From contig NW_020825331.1 of NCBI RefSeq assembly GCF_003286085.1, positions 1,736,001 through 1,800,000 on the forward strand: DNA of 64,000 nt, read 5' to 3'. The position numbers and the translations under genes were made by a program. Each line of letters opens with the position of its first letter. Position 1 is the stretch's first letter. Under the pieces are notes generated by a model. It did not search any database. It was given only the letters and a program-made list of their open reading frames with translations, and was not told where the DNA came from. Positions 1 through 14,000 of this stretch are shown here, piece by piece. This stretch comes from Drosophila persimilis. Lineage: Eukaryota > Arthropoda > Insecta > Diptera > Drosophilidae.

Positions 1-3000
1 TTTAACCATTTAGCTGAGCTTGCCAAACAATTTTTGTAGACAAGCCCAAAAAAGGACTACGCGTCATGCAGCAGCACCCCACGGAAGGTTCTGCTTCTCC
101 GCCTGGGATCTGCGCGTGCCAAAGCTTCAGTTTGGCTCTAAATAACGGGCATACTCGTAGAGTTTATCTGATGAATGCTTGATGAAGAGTATTGGAAAGG
201 AATAGTAGCTTTTGTTTGTGATAAGCATCAAGAATGGCGCTTCAATCTTACGATAGTTCATAAGAAGTGAACAGCGATGATCATCGCTCACTCAGAGCTT
301 TGACGCACCCTTTCACCTGGGGCTTTGCATTTCCTTCGGCCTTTTATCTCCCAAAGTATTCGATTTAAATATTTTATTGGGCAAAGTTTTCCTCTCTCTT
401 TAGTTTGTTGCTCTTCTCTTTTTTATATATCTTTTTTCGGGTTACCTGTCTCTGCCTCTGGTCCTGCCTGCCTCCTGCCGCCTGCCTCCACCTTTGGGCG
501 GGCCCCCCAATGGACTGTTGCATTATTCATTAGGTTTTTTGGGATGGAACAGTCGCTCTCTCTCTGGAACAACATGGCCATGGCCTCCCCCTACGCCTCC
601 TGATGCTGTCCGGGCTAACAACTTCCGGTCGGAGGAGGACAGAAGGCGGCCGAAGGCGTGGTGGATGGGGGGAGGGTGGTGGATCCAACGGAAATTGCAA
701 GCATGGCCAAATAATGACTCACACAGAGTGAATTTCAGTGGGTGATCCGGTGGGCTGGTCCCGTGGTCCGCTGGTTAGGTGGTGCGGAAGTGTGGAGAGT
801 GGGGGAGGAGGCGTGGCAAATCAGCGCACTTGTCAAACATGTTGATGGACACTTGAAAGGCAGCGCGGATGAAGAAGCACCGGCAGCACCGGCAGCAGCA
901 GCAAAAAGCCGGGAGGGAAAATAAAAGCCACCCAGCGGCTGGCACTAGGAAAATTGCTTTTAAAAATACATATACGTTCTTTTCGGGGAAAATGGAAATT
1001 CTTTTGGACTCCTCCTCCCCATCCTCCTCTTTTTTGGCTCTTTGTTAAATGCCTAAAAATAGTGCGAGGGCGAGTACAAGTACGATATGTGAGAGATAGT
1101 CTCTGCTGCTAAAGATATGAAATATGCTAAGAACCTCCATACAACCTACGAGCCAAAGGGGAGGGGGAACGCAGGGGAACGCATGGATCCATGTCCATCT
1201 TGGCGAATATCAAGTATACGCCATGTGTGCGCACAAAAGGGGGAGGCCCGAAGGCAGCAGCCGCACTGGCGCCGCCACCGCCATTGCCGCCCCCGCCGCC
1301 CCCGCCGCTTGCTGTCAACGCACTCAAGTGGTAGATAATACTCGACGCACAGAGCATATCAGTTGATTTCCCACGATATATGTACGTATGTATGTATGCC
1401 TGGACGGGCACACACACGAAAATGATTTATTTATTTATTTGCTTATTGCCAAATGGGCAAAATGACGTGAGTTTTTTCATGACACAGCTGCCACATGATA
1501 TTCCCCACTCGAAACACTGGATACACGACCAATAGAGCCCATGGAAAACAACTTAATTTTTGCACTGAGTGAAACACGTGTTCAATGGTTGATGGGTTGA
1601 GGAATGGCTGCAAAAAGGAAGCGTATTCTGCAAGTATTTCCCTGTTGAAAGACAATGAATTCTGATTCTCCAATAGCTACTGTATTCCCCCCATTCCCCC
1701 ATCTGTTTCCCATTAGCTTTCCCTTGTTTTCCTGCTCTCTCTGTATATTTCGGATGTCGTTAATCCACTCCTTTGAGTCCATAAGTCCATAAGATATTGG
1801 CAAAACCAAGGACTGTGTAAACAAGTCCCATTTCGAGGACAATTAATCAAATATTTTATTGAATTTCCACGGGCCAAGGGGGACGAATGTTAAACGGAGC
1901 CCCAGTGTCATATCACATGACCATGGCCTAGGGGATGGGGCCCCATACGCATACGTCTGCGTACGCGTTAATGGGCCAACTGGCAGGCAGGCTGGCAGGC
2001 AGGCAGGGTATCCAACTAAATGATGGATGATGAGTGCAGCAGTGGTGGGGTACAGGTTTCCCGGGAAAACTAGAGCGCACAAGTTGTGTGCTCGAGTGTG
2101 CTCGAGTGTGCGAGGGGAGCTGCCTGTAGAGATCGGGACAGTTGAGACAGTAACTAAAAGCAAGGCGCAATGTAAGCATTAACTGCGAAACTCATCCTTC
2201 GCTCATCCTCTCAATCTCTGTCGCCTGTTCCAATGCTTCTATGAACCATGCAGCATGCAGCATGCAACCCGTGCCACACGGAACCGTGTTCGGGGCTATA
2301 ATAAATCGCATTTGTGCATTTGCATTAGATGCAGCTCGTTGGTCGCAATGAGCAACAATGTCAAACTGACTCGCACTACCATCAACCATCTACCCGCCAT
2401 GCCCCCCATGCCCCCCATGCACCCCATGCACCCCATGCCCTGCATCTGCCCCTGCATCTGCATCTGCATCATGCAAATCCACCCAGAGAGATGCTTTGCA
2501 AATCTTGTTTTACGACAATGACTATGACTATGACTATGACTAGATATATATATGCGAGTGCTGTATATAAATGTATTAGTATGGATGGAGGTCGGAGGTC
2601 GGTCTCCATAGCTCCATTTGCAACTTCAGCGATGTCCATGGCTTTGGCTTTTATTATGATTTTATGACAGACGGACCTAAAACTTGAACGGATTAATGCA
2701 AACACTCGAATCCTGATCCAGGCAGAGGCTGCTGATTCTAGTTGTGTTGCACTCTGGCACTGCCATCCGCCAATGGAGTTTTCCAACTGATTCTCTATTG
2801 AAAATTGATGGAAGATCTTTACTGTTTTAGTTCTTTATTCTTTCCACAAATCGCCATCGAACACCAGCTGCGAGAACCATTTCCAATACTTTTGATATAT
2901 GATAATTTTAGGAATACTTGTTATTCCTTTCGCAAGGGAGTTTGTAATATTTCAGTCTCATGGCTTGCAGTGCTGGGAAATATCTTATATTTATAGAGAA

Positions 3001-3758
3001 TTCTCACACGACTTGCTTGAGATTTAAGTCGATCGGACACACCATAACTCCAGCTCCATGCCACCACCCCAATCAGAGTCCTTTCTTTGCTGCTGCTTGT
3101 ATCGTTCGGAATCGTGTATCCATAGCAAATGTTATCCTTTTTTAGACTGACAGGAGTCCATGCGTCAACGCTGACGTCGGCGCCATCTTCAGCTCTGCGT
3201 CTCTGTCGTACTTCAGTGGAGACGCTGCAGTGCGTCGCGCAGTCTTTTGTCTGCCCCATCCATACAAGTGCAATTGGTGTGCGAGTGTGTGTGTCTGTGT
3301 GGCGTGCTGCGTGATTTGTATATTATTTGTTTGTTCAGGCTGCATGCCCCAGCCCCGCTCCGCCGACATGTGCCCCGTCTTGCCGCATGTGACATCACTC
3401 GATTGACAGGACGATGACGGCGGGAACTTATCAAGTGGCGTCGGCGCCCACACTTTCAGTGGCGCCTTCACTTCTCCTTTCTCCTTCCCCCTTCGCCCCT
3501 CCCACTCTGTCATTCTCTCATTCCATCTCTTTTCCACATTTCACCTTTGCCACTGCCAGTGCCGCTTCGCCGCCTCGTGTTTGTTTATGGACAGCCCTCG
3601 CAATTCTCTCTTTCTCTTTCTCTTTCTCTTTTGCTTCTCGGTTCTCGGTTCTTTCCTTTCTGTTTGCAGTTTCGCTTTCTCTTTTTTTTTTTGTCTTGTA
3701 TTCTCTTTTTAGGTTAACGCCTTGAGCGAACGGTAAACAAAGTCCCAGCGAGAGCACT

Positions 3759-3759
<1 letters not shown>

Positions 3760-3814
<55 letters not shown>
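3760..3814. repeat. (CA)n microsatellite, 55 bp
   Basis: Uninterrupted CA dinucleotide run read directly from the sequence. It produces a spurious valine/cysteine-rich frame on the minus strand. Confidence 0.97.
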
Positions 3815-3817
<3 letters not shown>

Positions 3818-4734
3818 CAGACAAGCAAACGAATACGCAGACGAATGTGAATGCTCTCTCTCGCTCTCTGAATTCCCATGACCCCTAAAGTGCACTTTGA
3901 TCTGCACTTCAGACTGGACTAAATGTGTAGCATTCGATGATCAGAACCCAAATTAGTTTAGGGCTTTACTAGAGCCAAACAACAACACAGCAACATTTCT
4001 CTTGGACGTCCATTCATTGAATGGGCTCTAAATACAGATCAGTAATACATTCGCCAGTACTCTGCAGTAGTATATTCACTCTGTCACAACCTATTCGAAT
4101 TCTCTAATATTTTTCGGAGCTTTTCAAGCCATATCATGAATATATAAATATGTGGTATTTTTGCATACAAATTATATGCTTCAGGATTAATAATTCAGCA
4201 TCGTAAAGGATAGGCTGACCGAACCGAAGGATGGAAGGTGACCTTGGAGGAACAAGCTAGAAGTTAGGAGCCACAGAAGATAGATTTCAGTCCTTTGAAG
4301 TCCAAGGTTAGATTGTGGTTCGATTCCATGATGTCTATTCATCGTTTGTGTATCGTATTTTGTGGTCTTTAAATTACGTTTTTATTTATTAATAAATAAA
4401 TAATAATGAGCCTCTTTTCTATTCGTGAAAACCCCTGAAATGAAATCAAGCTAAAATAAAAGCGTACACATAAAAAAAAAGCAAAAAATAAGAAAATCTT
4501 TAATAAACTTTCCCAGCTGGGCGTTGGGCGGTGGCCCATAGGCGTGGCTGGCTTAAAGCCTGTGAAAACCGTGGCGCATAAATCAACAATAAATTTTAAA
4601 GAACCAAAAGACCAAAAAAAAAAAAAAGGAAACAAGAAAAAAATCGAAAAAAAAAGGAAAACACGAACAACAACAAACAAAATTTTCATTTTCTTTTTCG
4701 GCTGTGTTTTTGTTTGAATTGCGGGCAGTGGCAG

Positions 4735-4810
4735 AGGAGAGGGATGCAGTGAGGTGTGGTGAGGTGAAGAGGGGTGGGGCGGGGAGGGGCGGTGAGGGGA
4801 GGGGAGACCC
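4735..4810 (+). repeat. G-rich tract (GGTG/GGGGA)
   Basis: The plus strand is a purine-dominated run with many GGGG blocks separated by one to four bases. It has potential for G-quadruplex formation, but no function is evident. Confidence 0.6.
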
Positions 4811-7800
4811 AGTTTGCAAAGTAAACAAACGGCAAATGAAATGCCGCCGCTATACGTCCGTCCGTTGGTCCGTTAGTCGACTGAAACTATTAAAAATGAA
4901 ATGGCCTGTGAGATAGAGAGAGACCGAGGGAGAGAGAGGTTGCTGCCCCACTGTGGCACCAGCCAGCCTCCTCTTTCACGGCTCTCTGATGGACAGGGCA
5001 AAGGGACAGTTGCCGCCGTCGGCCTTTGCATGTATTATGCATATAGAGCAAGAGAAACAGCGAGACAGCGAGACAGCGACGCATCTGTTGGTCTCATGTG
5101 TTTATCTATATACAAACATTTATGTACCAGTGTGTGTGTGTGTGTTTGTGTGTGTTTATTTGTATGTGTGGATGAATGTTGATTTGCATATACATATGTA
5201 TGCCCCTTGCACATTGGCAGGTTTTTCCAAGCGTTTTAACCAAACTTCAAGCATAATGGTGACCCATATACAGTACTCATACACATATACATATTGTACA
5301 TACATACATAGATGTACATACGTGTGCATAAAGTGCGTTTCATAACTTTAAGACTTAAAGGTGGCAGCTCAAGCGAACAATCGAGTTTAATTAGTTATCG
5401 AAGTATATCAGTAATCGAAGTATCAAAGGCATCAGTTATCGAATGCATACTGTTGACCCAACATGAAATATATCCGACTATCGTACTTTTCCCAGACCCT
5501 TTTTATTGCTTATGGGTCGGAAATGCTGCGATCCATCACTATATCGTACAGCTTCCAGAAGAATAACAACGATGGAATTCTCTATTCTTTCTTCAAGTAG
5601 GTCAATAAAAGATACTCAGAAAGCTCATGGTAAACCAATCTCAACCAAATCTTTGTCTTGAGACATCTTTTGAGGCATTCCTTAACGACTTTAGGACTTA
5701 GGGTCTTGCCGATCCGATACCGCTATATATACGCAAGACCCATAAGTTACTGATGTGGAATGTATCTGTCATTAGCATTCGGTACATCATTACCACTCCA
5801 TTTATTCCACACGTGAAACGCACTGTTTCTTTGCACTAGTACATACTTCTATATATCCAATATATTTCATATGCAGATCCACTGCAGTTGACACACACAC
5901 ACACACAAACAGCAATTACTTGGCTCCACGTCGCTTCGTGTGTTTATGAAATATGCAAATGACACAAATTCGTTTCCATTCGCAATCGCAATCGCATTCT
6001 CGCACTTCCAATTGAGTTCACAATTACTTCCACCTCCCCTTCCTATCACACCACCCGTTTCTTAATGTATTAAAAACTGTTATCGTTGAGGCAATCGATA
6101 GATCGATTGACCCCACATACACACAGATACGCAGGGTTGCATGTGAGAGAAGAGTGCCGCCTGTCCGATATACCATGAAAACTGAAGAAGTTGAATAGGA
6201 GAGCACAACCATGTGGAAAATGGGGCAAAAATTTGTCTGGAAATCCAGAAAACTCCATTCATAAGTCAAGCTATGTTTTTGGGGCAGTCCCTCTTAACCC
6301 CCCCTGCTGCCTGTTATTTGTCTTTTTTCAAGTCCAAAGCAATTACCATTTTGAGGACAATGACAAATCATTTCTCTGGAGCTATATTTTTGTAGCTCTT
6401 GCATTACGGACTGCCATTCAACGAACCATGCGACATCTCGTCCTTCTTTTCTCCCTCTCCCTCTCTATCTCTCTCACTCTGTCTGTCTGTCCCTTATTTT
6501 TTTCTCCGTCTACTTTGAATGGAAAAGCTGAGAGCAAACATCAGACAAATGCTTTGTCCGGCGTTTGCCTAATTTGTTTTTCTTTCGAGTTTAATTTGAA
6601 ACCTGGACAAGGAGACAAAAACACCCCCCCGCCCCAATCCCCCAACTTTCATTCAGCCAGTCATACACCACCTCCCCCCTCAGCACTCCTGAGAGCGGGG
6701 GTCTTAGCCTTGTTCTTGGTCTTGGTTTTGACCAAGCAACAGTTTGTTTAGTGCAAAGACCAAAAGCAAATTTTTCTTTCAGCTTTACTCCAAAACATGG
6801 GACCAAGAGGCGGGTGGAATGGTGGAAGGGTGCAAGAATAATGGGGTGGTGAAAAATGCTTACGCTGCGTGCCTGTGCTTGCGCTCGGAAAATGTGTTTA
6901 TTTAGGATAACTTAACTGATTGTTGTTCCTGCTGCCAGTTGTTGGCCAGTTGACAATTGGCCCCAGAGAAAGCGGGAAAAGGGGTGGAGACTGGGGCAGA
7001 TAGACAGAGGGAGAAAATAAGAGAGAGGCGAGGCAAGGCCAGGGAGACAGGGAGACAGGGACTGGAGAGTGGAGAGTGGAGAGTGGGCGGTGGGCGGTGG
7101 GCGGTGGCAAGGAGACAATGGGGCACTCGAAGGCGCGCCACGTGCACACAAAGCGCATTGTGGGACTACGGAGGGAAAATACAGAGAAAGGCCAAGAAGA
7201 ATGAAGAAAAATACAAATAAAAGTGAAAAACCAACCAAACAGAACACAAAAGACAGGAAAATTCCATACACTGTAAGAAAAAGAAGGCACTCTCTAACGG
7301 AAACAGTCCCTAGAAAGGTGAAAGGACTAGCAACTGAGGCGGAAGACTTTGATGGCCTTAGAAGTTATATAATCCTATAACAGCTGTATGAAAGGGCTGA
7401 TTGGATTATCGCTTGGATTATCTGAATATAATAAGTAATTGATCTAGGGCCAACAACATCTGGTCAAATAAAGAACAATTTATGGTCTGAGAAATAAAAG
7501 ATCTTTGTTGGTCCCATATATTTAATGATCTATATTTCAGGATGATAAAACGGAGATGAGAAACAATTCATTGGAATAGCATATAGCATATTTTACAGAT
7601 TTTCGATACCCAATATTTTGAGTAGAAGCAAAATACATACAAAGAAATATGTTTAATGGACAGCCCATGGAGGACAGGCTTCCATCCAGGAGATATTCAC
7701 TATACCAGAAGGCACAACTGAGCTCCCTCCTCCTGCTCACAAAGCCTCTCTCATTTCTTTAGTTTTAGCTTCAAGGATTTTTATGTGTTGATATTTTTTG

Positions 7801-8183
7801 TTTCTCTCAGTACAGATCCGCGACCTCCGTGAACGATTTGCAGCCAACAACTGACCCACAATTCACCTTACCTCTGGACGACCCTTCTGCTGTACTGCTT
7901 CCACTGCTTTAATGCTGTTGCTGTTGCTGTAATAAGCAGTAAATACGCTGAAAGCGCAATGGCAGCGCAGTAGCCGTCCATAAATCAACGGTAAATTGTG
8001 GGGAGAAGTGTACAAAGTGTGGGAGTGGCAGCGGAGGAAGGGAAGGCGAAACGGGAGGAACCAAATAACAACAAAAAAAAGAGAAAAAGCTGCAACAGCG
8101 CTAAAAGAAATCACAGTAATTAATTAATGTGTGTCTGTGTCTGTGTCCGTGTGCGAGTGTTCTCTTGCTCTCTCCCTCGCTTT

Positions 8184-8186
<3 letters not shown>

Positions 8187-8219
<33 letters not shown>
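8187..8219. repeat. (GT)n microsatellite
   Basis: Uninterrupted GT run of about 33 bp, read directly. Confidence 0.95.
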
Positions 8220-8220
<1 letters not shown>

Positions 8221-10774
8221 ATTGGGGCTCATAAATTAATTGCTGGCGCCCTTTTGTCCGGCCACGCCCGCCGACGCCTCCGCCTCCGACCGCCAACCTT
8301 TCAACAGACAGCACTTCATCAAAAGATTTGCTCCCTCTTCTTTATAATTTTATTGTTGAAAGTCGTTTTGCCTTTGTTTTTCCCTCTCGCATCGCTTTTT
8401 TGTCTGTTAATTTTTTTTTGGTAATTTTAAAAAGGATTATAACGGTAACAGCTGACAGGAAAACCCTTGGAAAAATCTGTGTGCTCCGTTTGGTTAAGTT
8501 TTGTAATTGAAATGGGAAAAATGGAAGAGGCAAAAAGTAGAAGCGGAGAGGTGGCAGTGGCAGTGGTAGTAGAGAGTGGCGTGCGGGGGGCGGCGGAGGG
8601 GGGTGTTGCTTGTTAAGCGGAATTCAGAATGTGAATCTCTCATTAATCCCGGCTTAAAAATGTATGCCCTGTGGCAGGGGAAGAGCTCTGAATAATTTAA
8701 AACATTCCAAGGAAAAGATTTTCGCGCGGTGCCTAAAAGTATGCCATGCGTCTGGGTGGATGAAGGGAGTTAAGCAGTACCCCTGGATTCCACTGACTCC
8801 ACTGCTTGTTTAGCTTACACTACTTTCATCTCCTTGACTCCACTGCTTGCATAGCTAATTCTTCAACTCGTGCATCAGTGCTTTCTAAGCTCATTCAATG
8901 GTTGCAGACTCTTCAGATAATTTGTGGGCTCCACTGTTTGACTGTCTTTCAGACGCCTTTTGCTTCCAAAGCAAAGAGTATGATTCTCCTGCTTGCATGG
9001 CTGCCACTTCTCGACTGGTTTACAAACAAGCAGTGCACTATTAGCTTAAGTAAATTTAATCTCAATCTCCTTGCCGCTGCTCTTTCTACTGGTGCTTTCT
9101 GCTGCCGCTCTTAAAGCCTTCTCCCAAGAGATGAATATTTAAGCAAATTATATTCCCAGGCAGAAATAAATCCTTCTCGACGCCGCACCGGCCAACATAC
9201 TCATCTTCCTGATGGCATCCTCTGCCTAAGACCCCCATTCCTACGCCTACCTTCTCTCTTTCTCTCTTTCTCTCTATCTCTCTGTGTGGCGCCCCACTGT
9301 GGGGCACAGGTGCTGCAAGTCAGTCGTCTCGGGCAGCACCGTTAAGTTTGAGTTATGGCGCACATGTGGCTGCTGTAGTCCACTCTCCTCTCAACCTTCT
9401 CCCGTGCCAGCCAGCGTGTCCATGAAAATCTGACACGCATAAATTCCGGCCAGAAGAGCAGCAGGGACAGGAGCAGGCAGCAGGGGCTGGGGCTGGGGCC
9501 GGGGCCGGGGCTTGTGCTGGGGCAACGCAAAAAAATGAAGTGGCAACTGTGTGGCAAGCAGCGGAAAACAGAAACGGAAACGGAAACAACATAAACGGAA
9601 GCCCATGTCTAACAAGTTGCTGAAACTATGCAGAAGTACGAGAGGAGGAGGAGGAGGAGAATGAGGAGTAAGAGGTCCAGCAGAGGAAGAGAGAAACAGA
9701 GAAATACGGGCTGAAGAGGCAGTACAAAAAGTCCGCGCGATTCGACACACAAATGTGATTAGTGCACACGGCACTGAGGTCCTGTCTGGGGCATCAGGTG
9801 ATTTTCCTAAGCTGCCCCTGCCCCTGCCCCTGCCCCTAACCCTGGCCACCATATGCATGGCATCCTCCCTGGGCCACAATATGTATCCACCATATCATAC
9901 ATATCTTCCATATCCCTCCCTCACACACAGCCTGAGATCCACCAAACACAAAGTTGCTAAGACGTCGGCGGTTCAGTTTCAGTTTCGGGTAAATCCTTTT
10001 TATGCCATGTCCTTGTTGCTTCTGTATTTGTTGCGGTTACCCGTCTCTCGCTCCATCTCTCCATCGCATTTCCCTGGCTGTTTGTTTGTTTGCCTACTTT
10101 TAGTGTTTAGCCAACGTCGCATAAAAATAGAACAGCAGCCAGCAGCACTCCAGACCATATGGCACAGTGGATCGAAACATTGCGGAAACCCAAATTAAAT
10201 CTACTCCACAACTATAGTGTCCACTATCTTCAGTTACTCGAAATCAAGTCACTCACCGAAGTTCGATATCAAGAAGTTTTCTTTATGGGAGATGTAAGCG
10301 CATAAATCCTTGTCTGAAAAGTGTGAAGAACCTTTGAATGAGCTATCATATTTTTGGCAAAAGTCACTAAATCAAAGACGCATTTATCATATTTTCAATA
10401 CAGACACACCCACACACACACACACACACCTGTAAGCCCATGGAGTACACCTGAGGTACCACTGTGCCACTGTGGGGATCATTGCATTTTGTGGCTGGCG
10501 CTGTGGTCGCGTAGCTTTCGCCTTCCCTCTCTCTATCTCTCTCTCTCTCTCGGTCTCTCGCTCTTTGTCTCTCTTGTTGCTGGCTGTCGTCTGCGTAAAG
10601 GCTTAAAGTATTACAGTTACAGTAGTTGCCACCACCGCCTCTGCCACTCACTGCCACTGCTACTGCCACCCGCTGCTGCTGCTAAGCCAAATGTTGACGA
10701 CGACATTTGCTGCTTTTGGCTTTCGGATTTCACTTTGCCTCGTTCTCTTGCCTCTCAGAGGAATATGAGCAACT

Positions 10775-11030
10775 TTTTGTATACCCTCTCCACAGGTTGG
10801 GGGTACAAGTCTTCTGATGCCTATGTTGATCAGCATCAAAAGTTCTCCGGTCTGTTATTCCTTTCGGATCAAATCAGGCAAATCAGGTATCGGTCGGAAG
10901 AAGTCATTTGTTTGTGAAGATATTTCAATAGACATTTTCTGTGTAGAAGCACACGTTCCTCGACATCAGGATGTGCGATCCTTTGCTCTTTGGGTGGCAG
11001 GAAAATTTGAAAGGATATCCATGGGTTAGC
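10775..11030. repeat. Degenerate dispersed-repeat relic
   Basis: The segment opens with a GTATACCCT-type motif and contains a TTCCTCGACATCAGGATGTG segment related to pieces at about 11,824 and 28,868. Such fragments are typical of old Drosophila transposon remnants. I cannot name the family and the boundaries are approximate. Confidence 0.4.
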
Positions 11031-14000
11031 CTGTCTTTCTCTGGGATTTTGTTGCGACTTCTTCTTGTACTGTTGTAGTCACAACAAATTGCTGTAAGCT
11101 GTGAAACTAATCTTGGCAGTTCCTCCGTTTCCGATTCGGATTCCTCCCCCTCTGCTCTCTGTCTCGCAGAAGTTCTTTCTCCTAGTTTTATCGCATGGAA
11201 TGGGGTGCATGGGTGGCATGGGTGGCTTTACGGGAGTACGAAGAAACTACTTCAGCGGATTACTTTTGGATATTTTTTGTGTGTCGTTGCCTTTTATTTT
11301 TAGTAGGTACATAAGTGAGCGTAAACGCAGGGCAGCAAGAGGGGCGGACGCGGCCGATTGGGGCGAGTGTCCGCCGCACTCTCATTAGTCGCGTGTAATT
11401 TCCCAGGGCTCACAGTGGACGCCCTCACCCTTCGGCCCCCCTCAGCAGCTGTTGGTCTCACGTGCGGCGCCACTCGGCCAATTTGCGTTGCGTACTTTCC
11501 AGCCAGCGGTAATAAGCGGGCAGCGGCCGCTAGTCGCCCTAGAAGGCTACGAGTAGGATGGTACAGGTAAGGTACACACAAAGGGCGGTTGACCCCATTG
11601 TATATGTTTTTCTTAACTTTTGTTGCGGTTCGGGGGTTCTGGGCTTCCATCTCCTTTTGTTGGGAGCTTGCCACAAATATAATTATGATAGTTTTGGTTT
11701 AGTTTTTGGGCGTTTAATTCTGGCAAAATGAAGATTTACCTAGAGATTTCCTTCTGCTAAAGAACTTGGAACTGCCTTTAAGATGTTAAAATAATACCAT
11801 ATCGTATCCTGATGTCAAGGCCCGTGTGCCTCGACACTGTACTTGTATGATAATTCTGCAACGACCATGGCATACTTTTTGGTGTTGAATATCATTCTTG
11901 TGGGCCCTTAAGAGTGCGAAAAACGTGTACAGGTAAGAGCTGTGCTACTTTGCAACGAATTGCAGTTGGAAATTCCATTTGCAGGCCGCTTAGGCAAATG
12001 GGAATTCCTAATGGAAATACTCGTTCAATTTTCCCCATCGATATGGCCCTGATTGAATGTGAAACTAATAGAATAAACCGATTGCCAGAATAGAAGTGTC
12101 CAACACGAACGAGGGGGTGGGGTTGGGGCGAAAGGACGGGGCAAGGGTGATGGAGTGGTGGTGGTGGTGGTGGGTCGGGTGCGACGTGCGACACAAACTG
12201 TTGCCTCATGTGATGACAGGCTCAAGTTGTCGTTGTTTCGTTTGCTTTTTCCTCGGCCCCTGCCTTTCACTTTGTGCATTTCCGTCAAGCGGAAATTCGC
12301 GTAAATTGCCGGCATGTCCACTACTCGAGAGGGATGCCGAAGCGGGGCAAAGGGAAGGTGACGGGGACGGGGACGGGGACGGGGCAGGGGCTTGTGCTAC
12401 CGGAAGTTGATGCAAGTCTAGAAAACGAGTGCCAAATGCCGGAAGCCCATGGCATACTTGGACACAGCCGGAGCCCAAAATGAAAATGAAAATGAAAATG
12501 AAATGAAAACTGTTTGCAACCGGGCAACGACAAATGCAATTTTCCCAGTGAGAGGCACACCGATTGAGGTAGAGTTGGGTGTAGCGACAGGGCAAAAGTA
12601 TGTGGCTGTGCTGCAATGAGCTGCGTACTAATTCGTGTGGCAAGGTATCAGATTGAACGGCCTTTGAGTAGCGATTCTCCATATTTCAATGACGGATTTT
12701 GAGGCTGTTATGGAGACAGATTGATCTCTCGTTGAGATGATGATGAAACGAGGAAAGAGAGTTTGTGGAATGACAGCTTGAGGCAAAGATACAGCAAGCA
12801 GCTGTGGCAGGAACAGGATTACAGCAACCAAGTAACTATGGTTCAATGCAATCGTTTAATTTACCTTGGAGCATGTCTCCCTACACCGCCTGGTGTCTCC
12901 TCAAGGGAGTATCACAATTTATTAGAGGATCTGTGCATTCATTCCCATCTAAGAGATGTCCAGACTCCTGGCTCTCATTAGTTCGTATCCTCAAAAATGG
13001 ATAGACCATTTTTTCATATTATCCACATATCCCTTGGCCTTTTTTTGTATCTTCCATCCATCTATAATTTCTTGCCATTTCTCAAGCCTTCCGCTTGATC
13101 TCTCATCTGTTCGCTGTCCCATCTCCGGTGTGTTCTCTGCTTCACACCTTCACACAATCCGCTCTCGAACATATCCCTTGAATCACCACCATCTCCATCG
13201 TCTATTCCTATTTCAAATCCTTCTGGGTTCGTTTCTCTCGCTGCCGTACAATTACTGGACTTGTGCCGCCGCAGGATTTCGAGGTCCCTATCCCGCTTAC
13301 CCTGGCGTAGTTTCAGCTGCTTTCTAGCCTCGTTATCCTTCGTTCCTTCCATTCCTTCATCCATTTTCATGCTCTCCTTGTGCTTTGTGGCTCTTCAAGT
13401 CCGAGGGGCAATCCACTCAATTTTTATTCGTTATTTTCATGTTGGCAATGTAATAAAGAGGCTCATTCCGGAGGCCCCATTTTGCCATTTCCCTATTTCC
13501 CTTTCTTTTCCGTGCTCTCCTTTTTCTGGCATTTTATGCTCTACTCTGGAGTTCCTTCGTTGCTTAGTGTTGGAGCGCGTTGGGACGTTATGATGAAGTG
13601 ATTGAAGTGCCGCCGATGGGGCTCACTGGAATGACCATTAGACATGCAAAACGGGCGACGTGTTGCTATTTATCCACCCCAACCGCCAGCCCTGAACGCT
13701 GAACCCTGAACCCCACGGGCCAGTCATTTTCATAACGGGGGACATTGTTAAGGACATTTTATTTTGGATTAACTCCAGTGTCGCTTGATTGCGATTGTTG
13801 ATTGTGTTGCGTGTTAATTGGCCACGCAATGGCGACAAATCGAGTTCAAATATTAGGCTCCTGGAGAGGGCACCGAAGCACAGCTCTGCAGAGGGGAGAG
13901 AATGCTGTTTACACAAAAGGAGTGATCGAAAGGTTCGAACGATTCGAAACGAACACCTAAGTTCGAATCACTCGAGACATTTTCGTTCTTGGTTCATCAT

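Larger units (their letters stand above)
1..10770. other. Gene-free stretch, simple-repeat rich
   Basis: I find no reading frame here with recognisable protein similarity. The longer open frames are low-complexity by-products of CA, CT and GGC repeats. The stretch holds a (CA)n run at 3760-3814, a (GT)n run at 8187-8219, CCCATG-type short repeats at about 2398-2450, GACTAT repeats at about 2516-2542, a G-rich strand at about 4735-4810, and CCCTGC/GGGGCT-type hexamer repeats at about 9480-9512 and 9810-9840. It could be intergenic DNA or part of a long intron of a gene whose exons lie outside the window. Short coding exons below my detection limit cannot be excluded. Confidence 0.6.

Noticed and set aside
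4327-4340. GGTTCGATTCC resembles a tRNA B box.
   Set aside because: The T-stem is weak, and no A box or pairing acceptor stem can be found upstream at tRNA spacing.
9391-9879. A 162-codon minus-strand frame.
   Set aside because: It is driven by a GGGGCT/GGGGCC repeat and other low-complexity sequence, with no recognisable domain.
13965-13985. GTTCGAATCACTCG resembles a tRNA B box.
   Set aside because: No cloverleaf can be built from the preceding 50-60 bases.
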